Origin: Artemia franciscana
Lineage: Eukaryota; Arthropoda; Branchiopoda; Anostraca; Artemiidae
Assembly (NCBI RefSeq): GCF_032884065.1
Contig: NC_088883.1
Coordinates: 32,304,237 to 32,368,236 of the forward strand
Length of the DNA: 64,000 nt
Direction: 5' to 3'
Part shown: positions 25,922-36,370 of the stretch, piece by piece
Numbering within the stretch: the stretch's first letter is position 1
How the letters are laid out: the number at the start of each line of letters is the position of its first letter
Position numbers and translations under genes: made by a program
The notes under the pieces: generated by a model
Databases searched by the model: none
Told to the model about the DNA's origin: nothing
What the model saw: only the letters and a program-made list of their open reading frames with translations

Positions 25922-26436
25922 CGCTACTACTACTACTAACAACTCACCTCAGCACCAAGCCACCTGAGGCCAACACAACTACGCACACTCCTCCTCCATT
26001 CCAATTTATTCAGAGCCTCCATTTTACACCCTCCCAAGAAGTTCCCGTTTCCTTTAAATCTTTCTCTATGATATCCTCCCACCCCAGACGAGGACGACCT
26101 GCTTTCCGTTTAGCCCTAGACGGTTGGCTGAGAACAACAATCTTCGGCAATCTGTCATCCTTCATCCGCAGAATTTGCTCTAACCATGTCAACCTTTCTT
26201 TCATTTTAGCCCTAGAAAGTGGGGTTGAATCACACTTTTCGTACAGCCAACGATCAGTCAGCCGGGTCCGAACAATCCGCAGGCAATTTCTCTGGAAAAC
26301 ATCTTGTAAATCTTCATCCGCTTTTCGGAGCACCCATGCTTCAGAGTCGTATTTGACCACTTTCATCACTGTACCTTCCAATATTCTAATTTTGGTTTGC
26401 AGACTTATCTTCCTATTCTTACAAACTTTTTTTTAA
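25922..26436 (-). pseudogene. RTE LINE C-terminal segment
   Basis: From 26436 down, the minus strand gives CKNRKISLQTKIRILEG, SEAWVLRKADEDLQDVFQRN, LTDRWLYEKCDSTPLS and RLTWLEQILRMKDDRLPKIV, matching the carboxy-terminal third of the 45.4-46.4 kb copy. It ends in (TAG)n at 25922-25934. It has a frameshift near the LGTRLTDR region and a truncated WEGVK region, so it is inactive. Confidence 0.85.
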
Positions 26437-26615
26437 TTGTGAAAGAGCACACATATCTATTAACAAATGAACTAACGTCATTTTTATACAATCCTAATAA
26501 GGGGAAGATCAATGCCAGTATTTCCTCTCACTCAATTGGACTATCTGCCTTAACTTTTTCTACTATTAGCCATGACTTAATGCCCACAACTATTCAATTT
26601 TAATTCAAAAATTGA
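26437..26615. mobile_element. 179 bp insertion within the RTE fragment
   Basis: The RTE copy at 45.83 kb reads AAGGCTCAGAGTGTTTTTTC straight into the KKVWKN codons. Here the same two sides are separated by AT-rich sequence that starts AATTGTGAAAGAGC and ends TTCAAAAATT. There is no ORF. Termini and class are unresolved. Confidence 0.6.
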
Positions 26616-26679
26616 ACACCCTGAGCCTTGGCTATTCTACTTTTGACATCTTCACTGCCTCCAAGGACTTTACTAATAA
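26616..26679 (-). pseudogene. RTE LINE fragment IISK...AKAQGV
   Basis: The minus strand encodes ISKVLGGSEDVKSRIAKAQG, equivalent to ISKDGGSSEDVKSRIAKAQS of the 45.8 kb copy. It ends exactly at the A5 insertion point on one side and at the 179 bp insertion on the other. Confidence 0.85.
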
Positions 26680-28385
26680 TTAAATAAAAAAACAAGTTTT
26701 TTCAACTGAAAGTAAGGAGCGACATTAAAACTTAAAACGAACAGAAATTACTTCGTATATGAAAGGGGCTGCTTCCTCATCAACGCCCCGCTCTTTACGC
26801 TAAAGTTTGACGCTTTCTCTCAACTCTTCTTTTTAAAACAGTAAAAAACTTTAGCGTAAAGAGCGGGGCGTTGATGAGGAAGCAGCCCCTCTCATATACG
26901 AAGTGATTTCTGTTCGTTTTAAGTTTCAATGCCGTTCCTTACTTTCAGTTGAAAAAACTGGTTTTTTTTTATTTAATTTCTGAACGTTTTTGAATCAATG
27001 CATGTTTTGATTTTGGCTCTCCGCAGAGAAATAATTAAAACGAAATTTGCATTTTTTTTTTTTTTTTTTTTTTGGCTGAATGGCTTTCTCATAATTTTGA
27101 TCGAATGATTTTGATAAAAAAAAAGAGGGGCGAGGAAGCCTAGTTGCCCTCCAATTTTTTGGTTAATAAAAAAGGCAACTAGAACTTCTAATTTTTTACG
27201 AATCTTTTTATTAGTAAAAGATATACGTAACTTATAAACTAGCTTACGTAAAAAAATTTTATTCTCATGTTTTTATTACACAATTGAGAGGGTTCGCCCC
27301 CTCGTCAGTACCTCTCTCTTTACACTAAATCTTAAATTTTAGCCCAATTCATTAAGAATGAGCCCTGAATCACAAAAGCCGTAGAATAAATAGTTGACAT
27401 TACTAAAAATACTTTAGCGTAAAGAGCGAGGTATTAGGAGGAGATGAGACCCTCATATGGGTATTAATTTCTGTTCGATTTAAGTTTTAATGCTGCTCCT
27501 TACTCCAGCTGAAAAAAACTTTTTCATATTTATTTTTTCATTGTTTTTTTTTTAATAATGCTAGTAAATCATGCGCTCCCTTCATGGAAATTTTCTTCCC
27601 CCATGACAAATTCCGCGATGGAAAGTTCCCCCAGTATATCCCCCTCTTTTAAACCCCTCCCCCAACCAAAAATCCTCCTGAAAACACATGTACGCTTCCC
27701 AATAACCATTACTATATGTAAGCACTGGTCAAAGTTTGTAACTTGTAGCCCCTCTCACGGTGACTGTGGAGGAGTAAGTCGTCCCCAAAGACATAGTTAT
27801 AAGGTTTATCGACTACGTTGAATAAAATGGCTATCTCAGAATTTTGATCCGTTGACTTTGGGAAAATAATTAGCTTGGGAGGGGGCCTAGGTGCCCTCCA
27901 ATTTTTTTGGTCACTTAAAAAGGGCACTAGAACTTATCATTTCCGTTAGAATGAGCCCTCTCGCAACATTCTAGGACAACTGGGTCGATACGATCACCCC
28001 TGGGAAAAAAAAAATAAATGAATAAACACGCATCCGTGATCTGCCTTCTGGCAAAAAATACAAAATTCCACATTTTTGTGGATAGGAGCTTGAAACTTCT
28101 ACAGTAGGGTTTTCTGATTTGCTGAATCTGATGGTGTAATTTTCATTAAGATTCTATTACTTTTAGGGGGTGTTTCCCCCTATTTTCTAAAATAGCACAA
28201 ATTTTCTCAGGCTCGTAACTTTTGATGCGTAGTACTAAACTTGATGAAACTTATATACTTAAAATCAGCATTAAAATGCGATTCTTTTGATGTAGCTATT
28301 GGTATCAAAATTCCATTTTTTAGAGTTTTGGTTTCTATTGAGCCGGGTCGCTCCTTACTACAGTTCGTTACCACGAACTGTTTGA
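26680..28385 (+). mobile_element. Family A element A5, exact boundaries (1706 bp)
   Basis: Inserted in the RTE LINE between TACTAATAA and TACTACCAAGG. The uninterrupted RTE copy has TTGGTAGTATTATTAGTAAA (45.77 kb). Removing 26680-28385 restores that order with no base duplicated or lost, between an A and a T. It carries two palindromes (26680-26980; 27285-27520), the full body and a perfect terminal hairpin (stem ACAGTTCGT, loop TACC). This is the best reference copy for family limits. It has no coding capacity; the 71-87-residue frames inside are shadows. Confidence 0.9.
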
Positions 28386-28785
28386 TACTACCAAGGTAAG
28401 TGAAGCTGTCCAATTGATCAATCTTTTCGTTACCAAACGTCACCTTTTCATCTTCACTAGCCTTAGTGACTTAGTCTTCTTAACATTAATTTTCAAACCT
28501 ATTCTAGCACCCTGAACTCGCAAAACCTCTAGAAGTTCATTCAGTTTTCTCACACTTTCATCTAGGATGCTTAAATTATCAGGATAATTTAAGTCTTGAA
28601 GAGTTCTTCCTCCCCATTTGCTTCCGTGGTCTCCCATTGCCTCTCCTGTGCTCCTTGAGACAAAGTCCATAAAAATGATCCATATAAAGGGGGGGGGGTA
28701 GAATACAACCCGGCCTAACTCCTGGTTTAATGCAAAACCAGCTGCTTGCCTCATTTCCTACCTTAATCACAGCTATATTATTCTC
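28386..28785 (-). pseudogene. RTE LINE reverse-transcriptase palm fragment
   Basis: The minus strand encodes IKVGNEASSWFCIKPGVRPG, then (after a C-run frameshift) FIWIIFMDFVSRSTGEAMGD, LQDLNYPDNLSILDESV and LRVQGARIGLKINVKKTKSL. It aligns with the palm of the 45 kb copy, but the catalytic YADD box has decayed to YPDN and the QG of motif B to PG. So it encodes no active polymerase. Confidence 0.88.
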
Positions 28786-29039
28786 GTAGAAATATGAAGG
28801 CTGTTGCTCTTCCTCAACACCTCGCTCTTTACGCTAAAGCTTGAATTCTGTCCCAATTCTTTAAGAACGACTCCCGAAACATTGTTCGTTTAATTAGAAC
28901 AATAAGAAGCTTCTAAAAACTTTAGCGCAAAGAACGAGGTTTTTAGGAGGAGCAAACCCTCCCATATACTTAACAATTTCTATTCGTCTTAATGTTCCTC
29001 ATTACTTCCAGTTGAAAAAACTTGTTTTGTATTATTTAA

Positions 29040-30504
29040 TCAAACTAAAAACAAGCAGAAAGGAAGTCAAACATTTCAAACTTTATAAGTTTGACCAGAA
29101 CTCACTATCAATGAATAAGAGAGACCCAAAACATACAGAAATTGAAACGAACAATAATTACCAAAAACAGGAATAGGGCAAGCAACCCCTTAAGCCTTCT
29201 AAAGGTCAGTGCACAGTGATGGTTTTGACCTCACTTGTGTGGAAAAATTTTGATTAGCACCCCTCCCTCCCTGTCTCCCACAAAATTTTCAGGCTAAATT
29301 TTGACAATTTTTTCATTTATTAACATAACTATTTCCAGTTTGTTAACTTATTAATAGTTTTTTTTTTTATTAATTTTCAGTTTAGTATTTCATTTTTTAA
29401 TTTATTTTTGTTTTATTAATTAATTAATAGTTTACTAATTATTTTTATTTATTAACTGCACCCTCTACTTTTTATTGATAAACATAGATTTTTAAAATTA
29501 AAAAATGATTATAACTCTGAAATTATTTATTTGAAAATTTGCGCCAAGGGCGAGTGCCTCTTCTGTCCCTCCTCTAAAACCGCCTCTTCCTGTGCCAGAT
29601 CATCATTTGCGCTTTACTAAAAATGATTTTGTTTCGAGCAGCATGTTTTTATTTGTCATAACATCAGCACAATAAAAATAAAATAACCATAATATCCAAG
29701 ATTACTGAAAAGAACTAATGAAAGTAGACAGACTGTTTTATATATAATGACATTCATTGCAGGAATTTTCAGCCATTTTGGATCTGTATGAGTTTTCAGC
29801 CAGTTGGATTTACATTATAAAACAGAAAACATTTAAATATAGATGGTTGGTGATTTGCTTCTGACAGATTTGACTTTCTTTTTTGTTTTGTGGAACTTTC
29901 GCCGTTTGTAAATCCATTTTACTTAATGCACGTTTAAGGCATTATCCGGGGCGACTAGGGGGTTTGACCCCTCCCTAAAGTGTTTGTCCGACTCGTAAAA
30001 TGTAACGAAAATGAATATAAACAAATTTTTGATCCATTTTTTTTAATTATCCCCCCCCCAAAAAAAAATGTCCTTGATACGACTCTGTGCACCTTCCATG
30101 CAAAAATACAAGAAAACTAAAAGAAGTTTAAAGGGTAGGCTACAGGTGTTAGACAAAAGTTTGGGATTGTTTAAACTTCGATGATAGCGGTTTTCCACAA
30201 TGATTTATCGACTTACAGAGGTTTGGTTAAAGAAGAGTAATTTTGTCAAGATTTTTTTTTTCTGATTATGACCCATTCTGAAAAAAAGAACGAAGCAAAT
30301 AGCAAATTACAGATTTAATGGTAAAATATAACTAAAATCCTTCAGGGTGGTTACACTTGTTAAAGGGGAAAACGATCAATTGGTTGTTCTGCATATTACT
30401 CCCTCTAGATATAGATAAAATAAAAATGTTTTAATTAACATCAAACAGTGTAATTTTTTACTGGACCTTTCCAAAAAACGCCACTTTACTGAAACATAAT
30501 CTTT
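29040..30504. other. Unassigned DNA with a family-C-like stretch
   Basis: 29040-29190 (CACTATCAATGAATAAGAGA, ACCCAAAACATACAGAAATT) resembles one arm of the foldback at 51190-51790. The rest is AT-rich with no supported gene. Confidence 0.4.
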
Positions 30505-30962
30505 TGACTACTCAAAAAGAACACTAGAACTTTCAGTTTAATTTTGAATGAGCCGTCTCTCGATTTTACAGGACAACAAATAAACGACTAAACACGTATT
30601 TGTGATCTTCTTTCTCGGAAAATAAAAATTGAAAATTCCCCCTTTTTCTAGACAGGGGTTTGAAGCTTCGACTGATGTGTCTTCTGATGTGCTGAATTTG
30701 ACAATGTAACTTTCATAAGGATCACTTGTCTGTTGGGGCTGTTTTCCCTCATTTTCGAAAATCAGGCTAAGTTTCTCCAGCTCGTAGCTCTTGAGTCTTG
30801 ACAAGTTACTTCACACTTGATGCACTTTATTGTTTTGGAATCACCACGAAATCAGATTCTCTTGATGAATATATTGTTACCAGAACTCCATTTCTTAGAA
30901 TTTCCCTTACTATTAGCCTCGATCGCTTTTTACTTGTAGTTTGTTGCCATGAATTGCATTGA
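30505..30962 (+). mobile_element. Family A remnant A10 (old 3' portion)
   Basis: Diverged A body: AGAACACTAGAACTTTCAG, AATGAGCCGTCTCTCGA, ACACGTATTTGTGATCTTC, then CTATTAGCCTCGATCGCT and a hairpin remnant TAGTTTGTTGCCATGAATTG ending TTGA before T. The 88-residue minus-strand frame here is a repeat shadow. Confidence 0.7.
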
Positions 30963-32270
30963 TTTCTATACATTTGTTGCGCTTAGTTTACATTTTAAAT
31001 AGTGTAAATCCATTCGCAAGACATTTGGACTGATTTAGATTCTGTCCTTGTGGGTTCAAAATAAACTACAACTCCAGATATTTTCCAAAAATAGAGAGAT
31101 AAGGAATATTTCAGAGGAAAAAGCATATTTGTTTTACGAAGACATTTTTCACCAAGTAAAGTAAATTTGCGGCAATCGTCACCCCTGATGTATATAATAA
31201 TTCTTTATCATTATCATCACAACGCAAAACCACATCCTATATTTAAGCCTGATTTCACAGATAAAAATGACATAACTAAGATCAATTATAAGGTTCCTAC
31301 TACAAAAATCTTGGCTTCCTGCTGTTCTTGAATGCCACCCTTGGCTCAAATAGTTAGAGTCAATCTCCCTATGACAGATAGCCGACCCTCTGTGCCTAAT
31401 GTACTGATAACTGAGGTTGACATGATGCTATCAGCGTTTCAACTTTGACTGCATAAGCTATGCAACTATTCGATACGTAAATTTTATTAATTTTTTTCTT
31501 AGTTTTCTTACAGCACAATTGCTGGACATCAATTGTAAGACAGTCACGTTTTCAAGATCAGTGTTCTTCGTATTTTAACTACTACATAATTTCGCTGCAC
31601 CTGAGAATCAATGACATTCAGGAATGTCGAACCACTAAATAAGAACCCTTATTTTTATCAAAGTAGATAAATATGATTTAATCAAAGGATTTGAAATACA
31701 CAGGTACCCTCGTATCGACTTTATAGATATGAATTAAGACAAAATCGACTTTTCTTCGAATTATGGACGTATGCGACTGAATATCACTGAAAGTAGTGAA
31801 TTTGCATTCAACAGGAATAGCTAGTGTTCTCTCATTCCGAAGCCCATATTGTCTTGGGATTCATTCAATGCGAACTGATTCATTTCGTCTGCAAATGCTT
31901 GTACTCCAATGTGAGTTTTGAATATTTGAACAATTATATATATACTGAATAGATAATTATCCATAATTATATCAGTGGCTTCGGTTGGGAGGGGGGGGGG
32001 GGTCGTGGGGGTAGTTACCCCCCCCCCCTAATTTGCAGAAAAATTATTACATAACCCATTCCCCTTGACTCTCCCGACCCCTCTTGCCCTCCCCAATAAA
32101 AATGCTGGAGCTATGCCACTGATTATAATTACAATTATATAATAACTATAGTTGAATCGGGGAATAAATACAATAGATAATTTGCAGGAATCATTCATCA
32201 GTAATATTAAGAAATAAGTTTTCTCACTTAATCCACATTTATTCAAGTTTTTGAGTGAGAAATAGGAGAC
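30963..32270. other. Unassigned DNA with a G/C homopolymer pair
   Basis: No gene seen. 31988-32028 has a run of 14 G followed about 14 bp later by a run of 11 C, able to pair as a small hairpin or adopt G-rich structure. Confidence 0.4.
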
Positions 32271-33330
32271 AACCAAGAAGTTTTGGCGCACATTGAATTT
32301 AAGCTTGCAAAATTAGATATTGTGGATTTGACTGCATATGATTCGAAAGAAATACAGATGAAATTTAATATATTATCCGCCAATATTGAAAGAAAAGTGG
32401 CAATTCTGGTGAATTCGAACGTGGAATTTAAATCTGATATAGACTGTATACGTAAGGATCTTTTTACACGTTCGAGAAAAATATTTGACTTTAAAACAAT
32501 TTTATAGAAAAATAGAAAATAGACCCAAAACAGGTCCACGGGTTTTGATTTAGCTATAAACGTCAAGCAAGCACTTTTAACTAGAGGTTCTGGTTATGTT
32601 CATGCAGTAACTAACCCTGTTTCACCCTTTATAACTGCCACGATTAGAAAATCCCCAAGACTTGTTGAAATTGCGAGACCAAGGTCAGGTTCTACCTCAT
32701 CAGTGGCCTCGTTTAAAAGTGATAAGAGAAAGCAAACCACAGTCACAATATACCATTTCAAAATGTTACAAAAGTAAGCAAATGAGTTATTAGGCAGTTT
32801 TTTTTCAGGCGTTTTAGGATATCAGACAAAACGTAATAGTACCGAAGTATGTAGCCTAAATGATAGTTCTCAGCAACTCTAAAAAAATGCCCGTCATAGC
32901 AAAGGTGAAATACGAAAATAAGTTAATAAATCTTTAATTTAATCTGGCTGAAATAATTTCAAAGAATCGTTGATCAATGAAAAAAATGTGTTTGGAGGAT
33001 TATTCGTTGTTGGGATGCGGGGACTTGGGAATGTTAGATTCATGTTTATCTTCCTTTAGCTTATACTCGCGCAGGGATGGTCTCTACTATTTTTGCCTGT
33101 CCATCCTTCTTCTTCTTTTTTGCCTTTTGCTGCTGGTTTTCTTGATCTATTCTTATTTTTGTCTGAACATGTATTACTTTGAAGGGTTAATTTTTATTAT
33201 TATGTTCTATGTAATAAGCTGACATACGGAGCTGTGCTTTCCGTTCCCGGCTAAAGTCCGTGTCCGGCTAAAGTGGAAATTTTGTTATGACTATTATATT
33301 AATAAAGATTTACCTTAACTTAGTCTAATG
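32271..33330 (+). mobile_element. Possible LINE-derived block ending in a LINE-like 3' UTR
   Basis: 32283-32507 is open (MAHIEFKLAKLDIVDLTAYD...) and partly coiled-coil-like; after a stop, a further open stretch follows to about 32775 (TGFDLAINVKQALLTRGSG). 33230-33325 (GGAGCTGTGCTTTCCGTTCC, CGGCTAAAGTCCGTGTCCGG, AATAAAGATTTACCTTAACT) resembles the conserved 3' UTR and degenerate tail of CR1-like LINEs. No RT motif lies between, so an ORF1 plus 3' UTR remnant is only a guess. Confidence 0.3.
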
Positions 33331-34479
33331 GGAAATTGGCAACTAGGCGAATATTTTCATGGCCATGGCTTCCAAGAACTTAAGTCGGCTCGCTGGAACG
33401 TTCAAAAGTTTTCTCATGACAAAGTCCAACGCCTTCTTTGAGAAAAGAAAACCCCTTATTGTGTCTTTAGTTAGAGATTTGGTTGAATAATTTTGTAATA
33501 GTTGATGGATATTTTTATTTTGGGTTACAGAAAAACAGGTAAAAAAATGGCCGGTTTTGTGGAGATGTATGTATTTTAGTTTCATAGCTAGCAGTAAAGA
33601 AGGAGAAATTTATTTGACGACTCAGAAGTATGCGTGTTAACTTGGTCTGGGTTTAAAGTAAAAATATAACAATTTATATTTTTTCTTCTTCAGTTTATCT
33701 TCCTCCTGAAAGTGGTTCATTCTCGAAATACAATACATGCAGTTTCCTTTTTCAAGAGAGTTTTGCATTTAAGAAACGTTTTCCCGCGAATATATATTTA
33801 TTTTTAGGTGACTTCATAGACTACACTGTTTTTTTTTGGGGGGGGGGGGGTAGGCCCTTTTGGATCAGTGTGCCTTGGAGGATGGACAGCCAGAATCGGG
33901 CTTGAATTTTTTGATTAAGTAATCACACTGGACAAGTAAGGACCACTTTCTTAAACAAAAAAAAATGGTGCAGGCATTTACTGGACTTTTGTGATAAGGA
34001 GATTTTTTAATGTAGAATGGGAGGCTGGAAAGAATGAGTTTTTGGGGAGATTTATATGTTTTTAAGAGAGATCTTTGGTTTGTTTTAGTAGATAATATCT
34101 GTTTTGACGTTTTACAGTCTTTGAGGTGGTCTTATCGTATATCCATTAGGACCTCATAAAGGCTATATAGTAGGAATAATAATATTCAGAAGACAAAAAT
34201 GCATATTAGGATTGTTGATCCCACGGTGCAGAAGGGGGTGGTGAATGAGGCGTTGAAGACAGAACAGAACGGAACAGACGAATACCAATAGCAGAGGAAA
34301 GAAAAAACAAGGTTCGCTGGAGAGGATTGGTAGAATAAAGTATGTTGGAGGTGAGAAAAAGACAAAAAGACGGACTGAGGAACACAGGTTTTTTCTCTGT
34401 GACGAAGAATTTACTTCTTCACTCTAGAGAAAGCGATAGGAACTCGCAGCGGAAAATCTCAAAGTTTGCTGCCTGGAAG
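33331..34479. other. Unassigned DNA
   Basis: An 80-codon open minus-strand frame (33585-33343; LLNVPASRLKFLEAMAMKI near its end) is not recognised. 33836-33850 is a G-run. Nothing else is supported. Confidence 0.35.
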
Positions 34480-35100
34480 AAAATAATAAGCTATACTGTG
34501 ATTTTAAAAGAATGAGAAAAAAGCACCAAAGATTGATTAAAAGGAAAAGGACAGCATTTCAAAAGCTGGAATTAAATTAACATAGGAAAGCTTTCTATGC
34601 CAGCAATATTCGGAAATTTTGGCAGCTTCTCAAGAAAAGTAAGAAAACCAGAAGCCAGCACACTTAGTACCACCGGTACAAAATATGTTGAAGTGGGATT
34701 CGACAAATACTGGAGGTACGTGAAACCCTTCAAGCACCGCTTAACCCATACAATCTGGAGCTATATATCTCATTATATCTCTAAGAAGGAAATCTGGAGG
34801 AGTTGAACAACACAAAGGCATCTTCTACACCTAGAAGAGATACTATTCCCACTGGTCTCTGGACATGGAACAGGACTTAGACCCCTTCCTTAATATCTAA
34901 AATATGTTCTGTTACTTTTAAAAGCCTAATTGACCTTTGCGATTGTAAAAAAAAATTCTATATAGAGGATTAGATGTTTGAGTGGATAAACGGAGACAAT
35001 TAAGTGAAATATAGGAGGGATTTAGGAAAAATTATTCTGTTGTAGATCAGATTTTATAATTGATTCATTGGTTAATAAGTATATTACAGGTAAAGGTGGG
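34480..35100 (+). pseudogene. Decayed LINE fragment: linker to first RT motifs
   Basis: In shifting frames the plus strand gives YCDFKRMRKKHQRLIKRKRT, RKAFYASNIRKFWQLLKK and later LSEI..GFRKNYSVVDQI..LI. The first two resemble the basic linker between endonuclease and RT in LINEs (substrate-like pieces 'A..R.FW.ll.k.k'). The last is the E.Q.GFR.g.ST.DQI motif of the RT fingers. Many stops and shifts; no palm motif remains. It is not the RTE family seen elsewhere in the window. Confidence 0.5.
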
Positions 35101-36370
35101 AGATATCAAATGTGCAGGCGATATCAGCTGGGTAACCTGATGATTGAAAAGCAGATGATATCGACTTGATATATCAAGGGATATCAACTCTAAGGCACTA
35201 CATCCTCAACAAGCCTAATCCTGTCAGAACAAAAAAAATTTCTTGTCAGCTCCTGAGGGCTTAGTCTTGAGTTCCAAGTCTACCAGGGATCTGCTACTCT
35301 GGGAGACAATCTGTCGGTACATGGTTCGTCAGGGGGAATTTACTATGCTTGTCTCAGGCACTGCCGGAAGTTACATATCTCCATTTTAATATATTGTTCT
35401 CTTCTATCAAGCTCCTGGCCATGGTGGATGAAAAAAAAAGATCCACTAGAACCAAAATGAAAAACCAGATGGGTTCCAACGGCCCAATACTTTTAATTGA
35501 AAGAAAAATGAAAAAGAATGACAGAGGAGCTTCTGCGATGTATATAACAAAGGTATGCAACGATGGTATGTAACATACTAGATCTGCTAGCTTGCAACTG
35601 CAAAGGCATAAGAAATGAGACAGAGGTCAGATGGTGTGACAAGCGCAGGGGTCATACGTGCAGGTCAAATCACCACGAGTATTTTCACGTTGTAACACCT
35701 ACATGGTTGGTGTCAACCTCGCGTACTGCGTGGTTAGCTATTATCGTTTCGAGACGCGTACAAAAAAGTAGACTATGTAACTGTTTCATTATTTTGTAGA
35801 TGTTGCACTAGAAAATATGTTCCAAATTTTGAAGGGTCAGGAGTATCTGGTAATATTAAACAGCTCATCGACTTTTGTTTCACTGTTGCAGAGTTTTTTT
35901 TTTCAATTCTGAAAGCTCAGAGTTAAGAAAACAAGAGGAAGAAGTCCAAGATTAAACTTATAATCGTATCTTGAGTGTGAAAAATAGACAAATCACTCCA
36001 CCACAAGCAAGAGCAGCACTGCACTTGCCGGAATTACATGACTTGAAAAATGCCGGTCAGTGCAGACGACCAGGATATCGTGAAAAGTCAAGATGGATGT
36101 GCTTCCAAAAGGGACAGCAATCGCTTTAAGAAGTTTCATGAAGAGTGAGCTTTTATATGACAAACCTTTTTTAATGCCAGATCTTATTTCTATAGGGACC
36201 AGTGTCCACATATGTGGACTTTCACAAGGGGGGAGTAGGGAACCAGGTATTTTTAAAAGGATATTAGCCTTAGAGATGATTTTTTTTAAACTCATTATAA
36301 AGAAATCAACAGAATCTAAAAACCAATTTTCATGTTCAAATCCACTCCCCCCCAAAAAAACTTGAATGTG
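35101..36370. other. Unassigned DNA with open frames on both strands
   Basis: Open frames at 35349-35573 (+), 35563-35799 (+), 36093-36365 (+) and 36355-35993 (-, 120 codons) are not recognised. The two overlapping 36 kb frames cannot both be genes and neither shows a known motif. Repeated GATATC words occur near 35104-35180. Confidence 0.3.

Larger units (their letters stand above)
25677..28785 (-). mobile_element. RTE-type LINE inserted in A4 and itself interrupted
   Basis: Read on the minus strand, 28785-28386 encodes the RT palm segment, 26679-26616 the post-palm segment and 26436-25922 the C-terminus and (TAG)n tail. These are colinear with the copy at 45.4-46.4 kb. The order is broken by A5 (26680-28385) and a 179 bp insertion (26437-26615). 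The element is 5'-truncated within RT. A second 3'-end copy (25921-25677) is attached tail to head. Confidence 0.85.
24666..29039 (-). mobile_element. Family A element A4, interrupted by an RTE LINE
   Basis: Minus-oriented: begins TCAAACAATTTGCGGCAACG (degenerate hairpin) after an A at 24665. It runs through recognisable A modules to AAGGAGCAACATTAA at about 25673, then resumes at 28786 with ATATGAAGG...CTCGCTCTTTACGCTAAAG and ends ATTTAA at 29039 before a T. The 3.1 kb between is the LINE and its own insertions. The A...T flanks match every other intact copy. Confidence 0.78.

Noticed and set aside
25690..26381. Host gene with GRPRLGWEDIIEKDLKE-like protein
   Set aside because: These residues are the C-terminus of the RTE LINE, as shown by the complete copy at 45.4-46.4 kb.
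31983..32029. G-run / C-run pair as a functional quadruplex or terminator
   Set aside because: Homopolymer runs are frequent in this window and nothing nearby gives them a role.
35993..36365. Overlapping 120- and 90-codon frames on opposite strands
   Set aside because: No recognisable domain, splice pattern or repeat identity; both cannot be genes and neither could be supported.
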